A program made the translations under genes and the position numbers. Below are positions 43,963 to 53,454 of a DNA stretch of 64,000 nucleotides, piece by piece; the stretch's first letter is position 1, and each line of letters opens with the position of its first letter. Below the pieces are notes generated by a model. That model was given only the letters and a program-made list of their open reading frames with translations, did not search any database and was not told where the DNA came from. Source of the DNA: Marininema halotolerans (lineage in GTDB: Bacteria > Bacillota > Bacilli > Thermoactinomycetales > DSM-45169). Location of the stretch: the NCBI RefSeq assembly GCF_900116235.1, contig NZ_FPAA01000003.1, positions 248,001 through 312,000 on the forward strand, written 5' to 3'.

Positions 43963-44463
43963 TTACGCTTTTTGAGAAGGCCACAAGTTTTTCTCACCCA
44001 CGGCACGTTTTAATCCATTAATAAAACCATGGTGATATCCTTCATGCCATGTTATAAAGGACAACATTTGTCCGAAGGTGTTAATCGTATGACCTTGAAC
44101 AGTAAATGGTTGCGGTAGGGGTTCTTCGATCTTCTTATCAAATACCTGAACACGCTCGATCTGTGAAGTAAGAAGTTCACGCAATTCAGTGAGTGTGGGC
44201 ACGTTCTCATTTTTCCAATTGGCAGGGCTTGTATCTACAAAGAATAATGATAGGTAATGCTGGGGAATGCCTGAAGAAGCTTCGTCTATTTTACCAAACA
44301 AAAGCATATCCGTTGACACAAGAATATGCCCAAGGTGCCAGCGGATGTTATTTGTCGATGTCTCAGGAATGACATCCGCAAGGGTTTCAGTGGTACTTTC
44401 TAGCGTGGCTAAGGTAATGTGCCGTGAAAACGTATACTGTTGAATGAGGAAGGACTGGCTCAA
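43963..44463 (-). CDS. DinB superfamily protein
   Basis: A 166-residue four-helix-bundle protein. The three metal-binding His of DinB/YfiT-like proteins are visible: W-H-L-G-H near residue 45 and W-H-E-G-Y-H-H-G near 140. The family includes thiol-dependent S-transferases and many uncharacterised members. TTG 44463 lies eight bases after AAGGAAG, whereas GTG 44472 abuts it. It is divergent from the kyn operon. No substrate is indicated. Confidence 0.8.
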   Translation of the reverse strand: MSQSFLIQQYTFSRHITLATLESTTETLADVIPETSTNNIRWHLGHILVSTDMLLFGKIDEASSGIPQHYLSLFFVDTSPANWKNENVPTLTELRELLTSQIERVQVFDKKIEEPLPQPFTVQGHTINTFGQMLSFITWHEGYHHGFINGLKRAVGEKNLWPSQKA

Positions 44464-44593
44464 GGTAAGCACTTCCTTTCATGGTTTAAAAATTCGATCG
44501 CTTGATACTGAACATCTTTGGATGTCCTCTCTCAGTATATAGTAACTCCCCGATGAAAAGGTGCGTTTTTGTAAACAAAGTGATTATTTTTTG

Positions 44594-44624
44594 ATTGTGA
44601 GTCACAATAAATATTGAATATTAT
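44594..44624 (+). promoter_or_regulatory. kynA promoter with an overlapping perfect palindrome
   Basis: ATTGTGAGTCACAAT (44594-44608) is a perfect 15-base palindrome. It overlaps a -35-like TTGTGA (44595-44600), which is 18 bases before a -10 TATTAT (44619-44624). This geometry suits a repressor operator in front of the kyn operon. No known regulator gene is adjacent. Confidence 0.5.
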
Positions 44625-44709
44625 CCACTGGATAAGGATGCAGGATGAAGATGGATCGTGTATGCTGATTTTGTTTAGATGAACAGGATGTAGGAAAGGG
44701 AGGACAACG

Positions 44710-45564
44710 ATGTCACAGTCGGAAAAGCCATCACAAAAAAAAGAATCCGTTGATACAGGGATTCATACCAATTTTAAAGATGATATGACATATGGGGACT
44801 ATTTAGGCTTAGATCACATTTTATCCAGTCAGAAGCGATTATCTGAGCATCATGATGAGATGTTATTTATTGTGATTCATCAGACCAGTGAGCTATGGAT
44901 GAAACTTATTCTGCATGAATTGGAAGCGGCAACAAAGAGCATTGCAGGTGGTGAGTTAGAGCCAGCCTTTAAAATGTTAGCAAGGGTTTCACGGGTTCAG
45001 GAACAATTAATCCAGTCCTGGGATGTATTATCGACGTTAACCCCCACGGAATATATGGAGTTTCGCGATCATCTCGGTCACTCCTCGGGATTCCAGTCCT
45101 GGCAGAATCGACTGATCGAATTTTCTTTAGGACATAAAAATGAACGAGCGCTACTGGTGTATCAGCATCAACCGGAATTATATCATCGGATGGAGAAAGC
45201 GCTTCATCAGCCCAGTTTATATGATGTGTCCATTCAACAATTAGCCAATCGTGGTCTGCCCATTGATACGAACCGTCTTCAGCGGGATTTTTCACAGGAT
45301 ACGATTGCCGATGCGAGTGTCGAAGCTGCATGGCTGACGGTATATCGCAATGTGGATCAATACTGGGATCTTTATGAGCTAGCGGAAAAGTTAGTTGATG
45401 TCGAAGACCGGCAACAACGATGGCGATACAATCATTTGAAGACCGTGGAACGAATTATTGGTTATAAAACAGGTACAGGTGGTTCTTCAGGGGTTACCTA
45501 TTTAAAACGGGTACTCGATCATCGGTTTTTCCCCGAGCTTTGGAATCTACGTACTCAGTTGTAA
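44710..45564 (+). CDS. kynA: tryptophan 2,3-dioxygenase
   Basis: A 284-residue heme enzyme converting L-tryptophan to N-formylkynurenine. Conserved family features: Y-G-D-Y-L-x-L-D near residue 27, [29 protein letters not shown] and the C-terminal [11 protein letters not shown]-x-Y-L, with a heme-binding His preceding. Length matches the family (about 279-285). The ATG follows GGGAGGACA. First of kynA-kynU-kynB. Confidence 0.95.
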   Translation: MSQSEKPSQKKESVDTGIHTNFKDDMTYGDYLGLDHILSSQKRLSEHHDEMLFIVIHQTSELWMKLILHELEAATKSIAGGELEPAFKMLARVSRVQEQLIQSWDVLSTLTPTEYMEFRDHLGHSSGFQSWQNRLIEFSLGHKNERALLVYQHQPELYHRMEKALHQPSLYDVSIQQLANRGLPIDTNRLQRDFSQDTIADASVEAAWLTVYRNVDQYWDLYELAEKLVDVEDRQQRWRYNHLKTVERIIGYKTGTGGSSGVTYLKRVLDHRFFPELWNLRTQL

Positions 45565-45579
45565 CAGGAGGGATTCAGC

Positions 45580-46869
45580 ATGGCCAATCCTATGCAAATG
45601 CAACCAACACAAAAATGGGCGGAAGAGATGGATCGACAAGATCAATTGGCGTCCTTTCGTGATGAATTTTATTTAAAAGAAGGGTCAATTTACTTGGATG
45701 GTAACTCGTTGGGGTTGCTTTCGCGTCGAGCAGAATCCACCCTTCAAGAGGTACTTGCCTCCTGGCGTGAATTTGGTATTGATGGGTGGACAGAGGGAGA
45801 GCATGCTTGGTTTCAGCTTTCCGAGCGATTAGGGGAGAAGCTTGCGCCATTAGTGGGTGCGAATCCAGAAGAAGTGATTGCAACGGGCTCGACCACGGTG
45901 AACTTACATCAATTGTTAGCGACCTTTTATCAACCGAAAGGGAATCGCATGAAACTCCTTGCCGATGCGCTCACGTTTCCCTCGGATATCTACGCGCTGA
46001 AGAGTCATGTAAGGCTTCATGGACTGGATATGACAGAGGGATTGATCCAAGTAGAGAGCACCGATGGTCACACCATCGAGGAAGATGCTTTAATTGAGGC
46101 GATGACTGATGAAGTAGCGTTAATTGTGCTCCCTTCGGTTCTTTATCGAAGTGGGCAACTCCTAGATATGAAGCGGCTTACTCAATCGGCTCATGAAAGG
46201 GGGATATTGATTGGATTTGATCTATGTCATTCCATTGGCGCGATTCCTCATCAACTGTCCGAATGGGGAGTAGACTTTGCCTTTTGGTGCAACTACAAAT
46301 ATCTAAATGCTGGTCCAGGTAGCGTGGGAGGATTATATGTCCATCGGCGTCATCATGGATGTCTACCCGGGTTGGCAGGTTGGTTTGGTTCAGCGAAGGA
46401 AGTTCAATTTGATATGGATCATACGTTGCAACCCGCTTCCCACGCAGGAGCTTTTCAAATCGGTACCCCCCATATACTAAGTCTTGCACCCTTGTTGGGA
46501 TCATTAGACCTCTTTCATGAAGCAGGAATGGAAGCGATAAGAAGAAAGTCCCTCTCCATGACACGTTACTTGATGATGTTGGTGGAGACGGAACTTCTGC
46601 ATAAGGGCTTTTCCTTTGGCAATCCCATGGAAGACACGCGGCGAGGAGGTCATGTGTGCTTGATCCATGACGAGGCGGTACGGATTTGTAAAGCGCTTAA
46701 GGCGCGTGGGATTGTTCCTGACTACCGAGCTCCTAATGTGATCCGTCTTGCCCCTATTTCTCTATATACTTCCTACACAGAAGTATGGGAAGCCATCCAA
46801 CAATTGAAGACAATCATAGAAAATAAAGAATACGAAGGCTTTGAAAAGGAACGAGGAGTGGTTGCGTGA
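45580..46869 (+). CDS. kynU: kynureninase
   Basis: A 429-residue PLP enzyme: L-kynurenine to anthranilate + L-alanine. The PLP Lys lies in [12 protein letters not shown], and [11 protein letters not shown] precedes it, as in all kynureninases; the N-terminal F-Y-L[14 protein letters not shown] is also typical. The ATG follows AGGAGGG. It overlaps kynB by four bases (GTGA). Confidence 0.95.
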   Translation: MANPMQMQPTQKWAEEMDRQDQLASFRDEFYLKEGSIYLDGNSLGLLSRRAESTLQEVLASWREFGIDGWTEGEHAWFQLSERLGEKLAPLVGANPEEVIATGSTTVNLHQLLATFYQPKGNRMKLLADALTFPSDIYALKSHVRLHGLDMTEGLIQVESTDGHTIEEDALIEAMTDEVALIVLPSVLYRSGQLLDMKRLTQSAHERGILIGFDLCHSIGAIPHQLSEWGVDFAFWCNYKYLNAGPGSVGGLYVHRRHHGCLPGLAGWFGSAKEVQFDMDHTLQPASHAGAFQIGTPHILSLAPLLGSLDLFHEAGMEAIRRKSLSMTRYLMMLVETELLHKGFSFGNPMEDTRRGGHVCLIHDEAVRICKALKARGIVPDYRAPNVIRLAPISLYTSYTEVWEAIQQLKTIIENKEYEGFEKERGVVA

Positions 46870-47492
46870 GTACATGGATTGATATATCACAGCCGTTAAC
46901 GAAGGATGTAGCGATTTGGCCCGGGGATACTCCTTTCAAATGCGAAACTAGCTTTGATAAGACCATGACAGGTTCGGTGAATGTTGGGAGTTTAATGATG
47001 AGCCTGCATACAGGGACGCACATCGATGCCCCCTATCATTTTGATGATGCAGGGAAACGAGTGTCCGATTTGGATATCGCCGTTTATGGCGGAAAAGCCA
47101 AGGTGATTGGTCTTCCAGAGGGGACGGATGTGATTTGTCCAGAAATCTTGGCGAAGGAAGAGCTTGATGGGGTCGAACGGCTCTTAATTCATACTAAGGG
47201 ATGGCAGGATCGGAGAAAATTTCCCGATTGGATTCCCCCAGTGGATATACGGTTAGCGCCCTGGTTGCAGGAACGAGGCATTTTGTTGTTGGGCCTTGAT
47301 ATTCCCTCTGTCGATCCCTTAGATAGTAAAGACCTACCTGCTCATCATGCTCTTGCCCACCATGGGGTTCATATTTTGGAAGGGGTTGTGTTGGACCATG
47401 TCGTGCCAGGAGAATACGAACTTTTTGCTTTTCCCCTCGCGTTAGCGGGTGCAGATGGAAGTCCAGTTCGCGCAGTATTACGTAAATGCTAA
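46866..47492 (+). CDS. kynB: kynurenine formamidase
   Basis: A 208-residue cyclase-fold (KynB type) enzyme hydrolysing N-formylkynurenine to kynurenine and formate. The metal motif [12 protein letters not shown] near residue 49 is diagnostic, and [10 protein letters not shown] follows. The GTG start overlaps the kynU stop with GAGGAG upstream. With kynA and kynU it gives a full route from tryptophan to anthranilate. Confidence 0.95.
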   Translation: MSTWIDISQPLTKDVAIWPGDTPFKCETSFDKTMTGSVNVGSLMMSLHTGTHIDAPYHFDDAGKRVSDLDIAVYGGKAKVIGLPEGTDVICPEILAKEELDGVERLLIHTKGWQDRRKFPDWIPPVDIRLAPWLQERGILLLGLDIPSVDPLDSKDLPAHHALAHHGVHILEGVVLDHVVPGEYELFAFPLALAGADGSPVRAVLRKC

Positions 47493-47533
47493 AAACAGCC
47501 TGGGGAGCGTATATGCTCCCCAGGCTGTTTTTA
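47490..47533. terminator. bidirectional terminator of the kyn operon
   Basis: A 19-bp perfect stem (47490-47508 with 47515-47533), loop GTATAT, with T and A runs at the two ends. It overlaps the last base pair of the kynB stop and serves the convergent gene as well. Confidence 0.85.
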
Positions 47534-47552
47534 GGGATGTCGTTACTAAAAC

Positions 47553-47981
47553 TCACGATCCACCGCTATCTGTTTGAATATATTCCGGAAATTCTTCGAG
47601 AAAAGTGAGAGCAATGCTTTCATAATCCATTTCCGGAATATCTTTTAGCTCATCCGCGGTGAGTTCAAAGAAGAAAGGACCATGGATTCCTTCGTTATCG
47701 TAATAAAGACCATATAACCGTCCTTTTATAGCGAGGGTGGCCCCCAGAACAGTGGAGAGGGTGATGCCATCCGTTTCTAAACGACGAAAAAAATAAGGTT
47801 CCACTTGTGCAAGTACCATCTCTTCATAGGTTTCCCCTGGATGGGTAAGGTAAAGGCTTTGATCTTTTTCTTCTGCAATATAAAGTTGACGTTTATTTTC
47901 CTTTGGCCATAAGAGAAACAAGTGCTTGATATGTTCATGGATGAATACATACTGGTGAGGCGTTGAGAAACGAAGGTTCAA
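47553..47981 (-). CDS. hypothetical protein
   Basis: A 142-residue acidic soluble protein without recognised family; its C terminus is rich in Glu, Tyr and Phe (D-Y-E-S-I-A-L-T-F-L-E-E-F-P-E-Y-I). TTG 47981 lies eight bases after GGGAG, while ATG 47999 has no binding site before it. No signal peptide or membrane segment. It stands alone between the kyn operon and the cupredoxin gene. Confidence 0.6.
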   Translation of the reverse strand: MNLRFSTPHQYVFIHEHIKHLFLLWPKENKRQLYIAEEKDQSLYLTHPGETYEEMVLAQVEPYFFRRLETDGITLSTVLGATLAIKGRLYGLYYDNEGIHGPFFFELTADELKDIPEMDYESIALTFLEEFPEYIQTDSGGS

Positions 47982-48046
47982 AAAGATCGCTCCCTTCATG
48001 CTAAGGTTGGTTGTACTATATCATGGAAGTCGGAGGCAGAACATCA

Positions 48047-48077
48047 GAAAAAGCCCCCCTCCATTATGGAGAGGGGG
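48047..48077 (-). terminator. terminator downstream of the cupredoxin gene
   Basis: A 7-bp GC stem (48055-48061 with 48071-48077) followed on the minus strand by GGCTTTTTC. About 100 bases separate it from the cupredoxin stop; nothing coding was seen between them. Confidence 0.55.
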
Positions 48078-48172
48078 AAGAGAGGATCTCGTGTCCCTAT
48101 ACCTTATTCTGAAAAAGGAACGACTGGGGCGGCATTCGCCCTAGGGAATTCGCCCGTTGTTAGGGAGAAACA

Positions 48173-48637
48173 CTATTTTTGGCTGGAATCTAATACGGTG
48201 ATATAGGCTGTCATGGGTCCATTGGATGATGGGGTGTTGTGATCATGGCAAACAAGTGGAAAGGTTCCTACCTTATTTGCATGAAAGGAAACCTCGGAGG
48301 TTTTCCCTTTTTGAATGGTTCCCGCCAGGTTAAAATCCTTTAACGTCCAATGATGTTCCTTCCCATGAATTCCATGAAGAATCAATTTTACTTGATCTCC
48401 CTTATGTACAATAATGGTGTCGGGATTCCAACGATATACTTCCAACTTCTTACCATTCACCTTCGTGGCGTATTCCGTGGTAATTAAATGGAAGGTTTGT
48501 GTGGTTTCTGATGAGGGAGTTACTTGCTGGAAAACCGTTTTCCCTTCGAACCAAGGAATCGGAAGTAGCGAGGACGTGACAACAAGTACAAGGGCGACGG
48601 CCACACTTAAAGCAAGCCACTGCCGTGATAAAGGCAT
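48173..48637 (-). CDS. membrane-anchored cupredoxin (COX2-like copper-binding domain)
   Basis: A 154-residue protein with an N-terminal membrane segment (about 8-27) and a cupredoxin domain. Copper ligands are visible: H in G-K-E-H-H-W near residue 104 and C-H-D-H near 135, though the usual Met after the last His is not obvious. The W-N-P-D-T-I-I-V-H-K-G-D-Q-V pattern is like cytochrome c oxidase subunit II domains. It probably transfers electrons or stores copper outside the membrane. The ATG follows AAAAGGAAG. Confidence 0.8.
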   Translation of the reverse strand: MPLSRQWLALSVAVALVLVVTSSLLPIPWFEGKTVFQQVTPSSETTQTFHLITTEYATKVNGKKLEVYRWNPDTIIVHKGDQVKLILHGIHGKEHHWTLKDFNLAGTIQKGKTSEVSFHANKVGTFPLVCHDHNTPSSNGPMTAYITVLDSSQK

Positions 48638-48834
48638 ATAGCATCTTCCTTTTCTATTTTTAAAACAGTTTCGCCAGATTAAGTCATGATTAATCCATAT
48701 TGGTTAAAAAATAAACAAGTGTAAGTAAAGATTTTGCTATATGGTTAGAGATCGTACTCATTTAATGTGTCGTCATCACTTCTTTCTCTCCAACATAAGA
48801 TAAGAACAAACATTCTTATCGGAGGACTATTGTG

Positions 48835-49029
48835 ATGGAGACCGTCTTTAAAATCGCGGTACGTGAAGGAAGGGTCGTTCGGCTTATTTATTTGGACAGA
48901 GAGGGGAAACTAACAGAACGAAGGGTGCGAATTTTACAGGTGACGAGTGAGGATCTTCTCGCATGGTGTGGGAAGAGCAAAGATTATCGGCGATTTAGAC
49001 GAAGTGGGATATTGGCAGCTGAACTGTGA
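48835..49029 (+). CDS. WYL-like mini-protein
   Basis: A 64-residue protein resembling part of a WYL domain (V-V-R-L-I-Y-L-D-R-E-G, then R-R-V-R-I-L-Q-V, L-L-A-W-C, Y-R-R-F-R-R-S-G-I). In full-length WYL regulators this follows an HTH and binds nucleic acid or ligand; here it stands alone, with no HTH. The ATG is nine bases after GGAGGA; a GTG three bases earlier is also possible. Monocistronic. Confidence 0.65.
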   Translation: METVFKIAVREGRVVRLIYLDREGKLTERRVRILQVTSEDLLAWCGKSKDYRRFRRSGILAAEL

Positions 49030-49154
49030 TGGTAAACCAGTGGATACTTGGCTCATCATAGCGAAATCGACGTTAACACTTTCTAGGTGGGCACGGACTG
49101 ACTCCTAAATCGAGAAGATCAACGACTTCTGTGGTGAGGCGTATACAAAAATGC

Positions 49155-49160
49155 TATAAT
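49155..49160 (+). promoter_or_regulatory. extended -10 promoter of the small membrane peptide gene
   Basis: A perfect TATAAT preceded by TGC (TGCTATAAT), giving an extended -10; the -35 is poor. Transcription would start near 49167, about 90 bases before the ATG at 49258. Confidence 0.55.
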
Positions 49161-49257
49161 GGAAACGACAACAAGAAGATGGAGCATCCAATGATTTTCC
49201 TTATTAAAGGTTTTTAAAATAGTTACATTTACTGTGTAAAGCAGGAGGGTTCATAGG

Positions 49258-49398
49258 ATGGCACAATCAAAAGGTACGAAAATCGAAGAAACCCACGATA
49301 ACGATTTTTTGGATATGATGAAAGGAACCATGATTTTTACAGGTTTATTTATGGGGATTGCTTTAGTGGGTGGGGTACTTGCTTATTTCATTAAATAA
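49258..49398 (+). CDS. 46-residue single-helix membrane peptide
   Basis: An ORF of 46 codons too short to be found by length: M-A-Q-S-K-G-T-K-I-E-E-T-H-D, followed by M-K-G-T-M-I-F-T-G-L-F-M-G-I-A-L-V-G-G-V. GCAGGAGGG ends eight bases before the ATG and a TATAAT promoter lies upstream, with a terminator after. The polar N terminus plus one membrane helix resembles small oxidase-associated subunits such as CbaD (subunit 2A), but no oxidase genes adjoin, so that is only a suggestion. Confidence 0.6.
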   Translation: MAQSKGTKIEETHDNDFLDMMKGTMIFTGLFMGIALVGGVLAYFIK

Positions 49399-49417
49399 GT
49401 AGGTATACAAGGAATGA

Positions 49418-49447
49418 AGGGGGCTAACGAGAATAGCCCTCTGTTTT
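49418..49447 (+). terminator. terminator of the small membrane peptide gene
   Basis: AGGGGGCTA at 49418-49426 pairs with TAGCCCTCT near 49434-49442, followed by G and six T. It ends the small transcript before the sucCD promoter. Confidence 0.75.
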
Positions 49448-49529
49448 TTGTGCCAAGATAAGGATTGTTTTACCTAAAACGGTGATGATATGAAAACGAT
49501 GGAATTCTAAAGATGCACACATAGAATGC

Positions 49530-49558
49530 TTGGCAAACCTTCGATGCAGAGTTATACT
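49530..49558 (+). promoter_or_regulatory. sigma-A promoter of sucCD
   Basis: -35 TTGGCA (five of six), 17-base spacer and -10 TATACT (five of six). Transcription would start near 49565, giving a leader of about 200 nucleotides before sucC. Confidence 0.7.
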
Positions 49559-49564
49559 TTCAGA

Positions 49565-49768
49565 GGGTTACCCGGCCACCCATCGTGAAAGACGATATCA
49601 TGGTGGTTTTTGGGAAGCCTAATTATTTCTTTTAACATATCCATTTGCCCGCATCGTGACTTCTGTAAGTTGTGAAGGGACGGGTAGCGGATTGCGAAAG
49701 ATTAAGTCCCGTCCGAAAGGACGAGGGCGCTCAACCAGGCAACCATTCGATTGGATAGGAGGATGGGC
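49565..49768 (+). promoter_or_regulatory. structured leader RNA of sucCD
   Basis: Two elements are visible. First, a hairpin CCACC-C-ATCGT / ACGAT-ATCAT-GGTGG (49576-49606) followed by five T, a terminator-like form near the start of the transcript. Second, CCCGTCC at 49708-49714 can pair either with GGACGGG upstream (49678-49684) or, across a GAAA loop, with GGACGAGGG downstream (49719-49727); the two are mutually exclusive. This is the pattern of a regulatory switch, but no known riboswitch core was recognised. The remainder, to the AGGAGG at 49757, is unremarkable. Confidence 0.5.
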
Positions 49769-50929
49769 ATGAACGTACATGAGTATCAAGGAAAAGAACT
49801 CTTGAAGCAGTACGGGGCTGTAGTACCCCGGGGTCAGGTGGCCTTCACTGCGGACGAGGCGGTGGATGCCGCGAAAAACCTCGGCGGTGAGCTGTGGGTG
49901 GTTAAAGCTCAGATTCACGCTGGAGGCCGCGGTAAAGCTGGTGGTGTGAAACTAGCAAAAACCCTCGACGAGGTGAAAGCTTATGCCGATGAGTTGATCG
50001 GCAAAACCCTGGTTACCCATCAAACAGGTCCTGAGGGTAAAGAGGTAAAGCGTCTTCTGATTGAGGAAGGCTGCCCGATTGACAAAGAATATTACCTTGG
50101 TGTTGTCATCGACCGTGCAACCAATCGGGTTACATTGATGGCTTCTTCTGAGGGGGGCACGGAGATTGAGGAAGTTGCAGAAAAAACACCGGAATTGATC
50201 CATAAAGCAGTAGTTGATCCGGCTGTGGGTCTGCAAGCTTTCCAAGCACGTTCGTTGGCTTATGCGATTGGCATCGAAGGAAAGCAAGTGAATCAAGCAG
50301 TGAAATTTATGCTTGGTTTGTACCAAGCCTTCATCGAAAAGGATTGTTCTTTGGCTGAAATCAACCCATTGATCACCACCAAAGACGGTCGCGTAATGGC
50401 GTTGGATGCGAAGCTGAACTTTGATTCCAATGCACTGTACCGCCATAAAGATATTCTTGAGCTCCGTGACTTGGACGAAGAAGATCCAAAGGAGATTCAA
50501 GCTTCCAAGTTTGACCTCAGCTACATTGCTCTCGATGGAAACATTGGTTGCATGGTTAATGGTGCAGGTCTTGCAATGGCTACCATGGATATCATCAAGC
50601 ATTATGGTGGAGATCCTGCCAACTTCCTTGATGTTGGAGGCGGGGCGACTGCTGAGAAGGTAACCGAAGCCTTTAAAATTATTTTGGATGATCCCAATGT
50701 AAAAGGGATTCTTGTAAATATTTTCGGTGGAATTATGAAATGTGATGTGATTGCTGATGGTGTCGTTCAAGCGGCGAAAGAGGTAGGTCTCGACCGGCCC
50801 CTAGTTGTGCGTCTTGAAGGAACCAACGTCGAGCGAGGAAAAGAGATCTTAAATAAATCCGGTCTCAAAATTACCGCAGCTGACTCGATGGCGGATGCAG
50901 CAGAAAAAATCGTTGCGTTGGTGAAATAA
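49769..50929 (+). CDS. sucC: succinate--CoA ligase (ADP-forming), beta subunit
   Basis: A 386-residue ATP-grasp protein, the standard length. It begins [12 protein letters not shown], with the ATP-grasp lid [15 protein letters not shown] and the interface segment [10 protein letters not shown]. With SucD it makes succinate + ATP + CoA from succinyl-CoA in the TCA cycle. ATG 49769 follows AGGAGGATGGGC; the longer frame from TTG 49751 precedes the binding site. Confidence 0.97.
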   Translation: MNVHEYQGKELLKQYGAVVPRGQVAFTADEAVDAAKNLGGELWVVKAQIHAGGRGKAGGVKLAKTLDEVKAYADELIGKTLVTHQTGPEGKEVKRLLIEEGCPIDKEYYLGVVIDRATNRVTLMASSEGGTEIEEVAEKTPELIHKAVVDPAVGLQAFQARSLAYAIGIEGKQVNQAVKFMLGLYQAFIEKDCSLAEINPLITTKDGRVMALDAKLNFDSNALYRHKDILELRDLDEEDPKEIQASKFDLSYIALDGNIGCMVNGAGLAMATMDIIKHYGGDPANFLDVGGGATAEKVTEAFKIILDDPNVKGILVNIFGGIMKCDVIADGVVQAAKEVGLDRPLVVRLEGTNVERGKEILNKSGLKITAADSMADAAEKIVALVK

Positions 50930-50968
50930 CGAACCAACTTCAATTCACAGGGAAAGGCGGGTTCAACC

Positions 50969-51874
50969 TTGAGCATCTTCGTCAATAAAGATACGAAAGT
51001 GATCACTCAGGGGATCACAGGTACTAATGGTTTGTTTCATACCAAACAAGCTATCGAATATGGCACGAACATCGTCGGTGGTACATCTCCTGGAAAAGGA
51101 GGTACGGAGGTAGAAGGCGTGCCAGTTTTCAACACTGTAAAAGAAGCTGTTGAAGCAACAGGGGCGACTGCGTCAGCTATTTACGTACCCGCTCCTTTCG
51201 CAGCGGATGCTATTTTGGAAGCGGCGGATGCAGGGATTGAACTTGTCATCTGCATTACCGAAGGCATTCCTGTATTAGATATGGTGAAGGTACGCCGTTA
51301 TCTCGAAGGGAAAAAGACTCGCCTCGTGGGACCAAACTGTCCCGGTGTGATCACACCGGGTGAGTGCAAAATCGGGATTATGCCAGGTTATATCCATACG
51401 CCTGGTAAAGTGGGGATTGTTTCTCGCAGTGGAACGCTTACCTATGAAGCGGTTCATCAATTGACCACTCGCAACATTGGTCAATCGACTGCCGTGGGAA
51501 TTGGTGGAGATCCTGTGAACGGGACCGACTTCATCGATGTGCTAGAAGCCTTCCAAGAAGATCCTGATACGGAAGCGGTTATCATGATTGGTGAAATCGG
51601 CGGAACAGCAGAAGAAGAAGCTGCGGAGTGGATTAAAGCCAATATGACCAAACCCGTTGTTGGCTTTATTGGCGGTCAGACGGCGCCTCCAGGAAAACGG
51701 ATGGGTCATGCTGGTGCGATCATCTCGGGTGGTAAAGGAACTGCTGCAGAGAAAATCGCTAAATTGGAAGAGTGCGGTGTGGCTGTCGCATCGACTCCGG
51801 CAGTAATGGGTGAAACCCTGGCTCGTGTCCTTGAGGAAAAAGGACTTTTGGCTACCTGCAGCACGAAAAATTAA
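50969..51874 (+). CDS. sucD: succinate--CoA ligase (ADP-forming), alpha subunit
   Basis: A 301-residue subunit. It has the CoA-binding Rossmann segment Q-G-I-T-G-T-N-G, and the phosphohistidine loop [13 protein letters not shown] near residue 245. It begins at a TTG with AAAGGCGGG upstream, 39 bases after sucC. It pairs with SucC. Confidence 0.97.
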   Translation: MSIFVNKDTKVITQGITGTNGLFHTKQAIEYGTNIVGGTSPGKGGTEVEGVPVFNTVKEAVEATGATASAIYVPAPFAADAILEAADAGIELVICITEGIPVLDMVKVRRYLEGKKTRLVGPNCPGVITPGECKIGIMPGYIHTPGKVGIVSRSGTLTYEAVHQLTTRNIGQSTAVGIGGDPVNGTDFIDVLEAFQEDPDTEAVIMIGEIGGTAEEEAAEWIKANMTKPVVGFIGGQTAPPGKRMGHAGAIISGGKGTAAEKIAKLEECGVAVASTPAVMGETLARVLEEKGLLATCSTKN

Positions 51875-51888
51875 GATTGGATTGTCGA

Positions 51889-51916
51889 AGAGACCTCTTT
51901 TAAGAGGTCTCTTTTT
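51889..51916 (+). terminator. terminator of sucCD
   Basis: An 11-bp perfect stem (51889-51899 with 51902-51912) with a two-base gap at the tip; the 3' arm is followed by TTTTA. It implies a separate promoter for dprA. Confidence 0.8.
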
Positions 51917-51990
51917 ATCGTGGATTTTTCTAAAACATGTGACCAAACACGGGTGCGGTTCGTTGGATTAAATAAAGGGGGGGAGTGTTC

Positions 51991-53100
51991 ATGACAAAAG
52001 CTTGGACCAAGCGAGAAGGATTGATTGCGCTTCATCAAGTGCAAGGTGTCGGGTGGCATACGATTGATCAATTATTCCATGGAGGTTGGGACCCATCCCT
52101 GTCGATGAAAGAATCAAGAGAGGTGTTCAACAAAATTTCTTGGAGGCAAAAAAAATTACCGGAAATCCTTGCAAAGAAATGGACATCGAGCTTTGTTCAA
52201 CGTGTGCAAGAGGAGTTATCTCATCGAAAGATTCAAGCCCTTACCATTTGGGATCGTGATTATCCTGAATTATTGCGCAAATTGCCGCAACCTCCCTGGA
52301 TTCTTTACCTTAAAGGGAATCGATCCTTGTTAAATGGGAGATGCTTGGCAGTAGTAGGCACACGAAAACCGACCCATTATGGAAAGAATATCACGAAATC
52401 ACTGATGACAGAGGTTGTCGCACAGGGTTGGACCGTCGTAAGCGGGATGGCAGCTGGGATCGATGGTGATGCTCATCGATCGGTTCTTAATACAGGGGGT
52501 AAGACCATTGCGGTGTTGGGAAGTGGTGTGGATGTCGTCTATCCAAAACACCATCAATCCTTGTATGAACGCCTTGTTCAAGAGGGGCTTGTGTTATCTG
52601 AAATGGCGCCGGGTACGAAGCCACATCCGGGGCTTTTCCCACAACGAAATCGAATTATCAGTGGCCTTTCCCATGGTGTACTGGTAGTTGAAGCTGCAGA
52701 GCGGAGTGGTTCATTAATTACCGCGGATTGTTCTTTGGAACAAGGCAGGGATGTTTTTGCAATCCCAGGTCCAATCACATCGGAAAAAAGCTTAGGAACC
52801 AATCGATTAATCCAACAGGGGGCTAAATGTGTTCTTTCAGGTTCCGATATCGTTGAGGAATTTCCTCACTTTTCTCATGACGATGAACAAGGAACTTCAG
52901 AACATGCGGTGAGTCCATTGGAGGGCTTGTCGAATGAAGAAAAAGTTCTTTTTCAACTTTTTGCAGACGACCCTCTTCCGTTGGAAGCGTTACAATGGCA
53001 TTCCAATATTTCTCTGGGTCTTCTTCATCAATTATTATTAACTTTACAAGTGAAAGGAAAAATTAAGCAGTTGCCAGGAGGACGATATATTAAACAATAA
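51991..53100 (+). CDS. dprA: DNA-processing protein DprA
   Basis: A 369-residue protein that loads RecA on incoming single-stranded DNA during natural transformation. The Rossmann-like core begins with A-V-V-G-T-R-K-P-T-H-Y-G near residue 113 and has V-S-G-M-A-A-G-I-D-G-D-A-H, G-S-G-V-D-V-V-Y-P and F-P-Q-R-N-R-I-I-S-G-L-S. An N-terminal SAM-like region (1-80) and a C-terminal winged-helix tail are also present. ATG 51991 follows GGGGGGGAG at five bases; the GTG at 51985 is too close. Confidence 0.95.
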   Translation: MTKAWTKREGLIALHQVQGVGWHTIDQLFHGGWDPSLSMKESREVFNKISWRQKKLPEILAKKWTSSFVQRVQEELSHRKIQALTIWDRDYPELLRKLPQPPWILYLKGNRSLLNGRCLAVVGTRKPTHYGKNITKSLMTEVVAQGWTVVSGMAAGIDGDAHRSVLNTGGKTIAVLGSGVDVVYPKHHQSLYERLVQEGLVLSEMAPGTKPHPGLFPQRNRIISGLSHGVLVVEAAERSGSLITADCSLEQGRDVFAIPGPITSEKSLGTNRLIQQGAKCVLSGSDIVEEFPHFSHDDEQGTSEHAVSPLEGLSNEEKVLFQLFADDPLPLEALQWHSNISLGLLHQLLLTLQVKGKIKQLPGGRYIKQ

Positions 53101-53454
53101 GCCTTTTAAAAGGAGGTGAGCATGGGGAGAACGATTAACTAAACTCATAAAAAAATTACATCGAGTAATAAACTTATATGATAATGATGCTTTCATAACT
53201 TGTTCAAGTGATGATGTAGAAAGGAGGAGGTTTTTTATTGGAGAGGAAGAATAAAATGGATGGGTAATGATGGGCTTCTGGATTCCGTCATGAAAGCATG
53301 ATATCTTACAGAGGCAAGGGAATTTCTAATCTCTAGATGAGATTGCCACCATGACCATAAATTTGGTATGGTACACATTAAGATGCTGTGGGACGTATCA
53401 ATCTGGTAATCAATATGGATTGAAATGCAGTCAAGAGAGAGGTGAGGGCGCGAG
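53101..53454. other. intergenic region before topA with two strong orphan ribosome binding sites
   Basis: At 53110-53118, AAAAGGAGGTGAGC is followed by ATG GGG AGA ACG ATT AAC TAA (six codons). At 53220-53232, AAAGGAGGAGG is followed by TTG-GAG-AGG-AAG-AAT-AAA-ATG-GAT-GGG-TAA (nine codons). Both ORFs are very short, so they could be leader peptides or remnants. No promoter or RNA motif was assigned. Confidence 0.45.
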
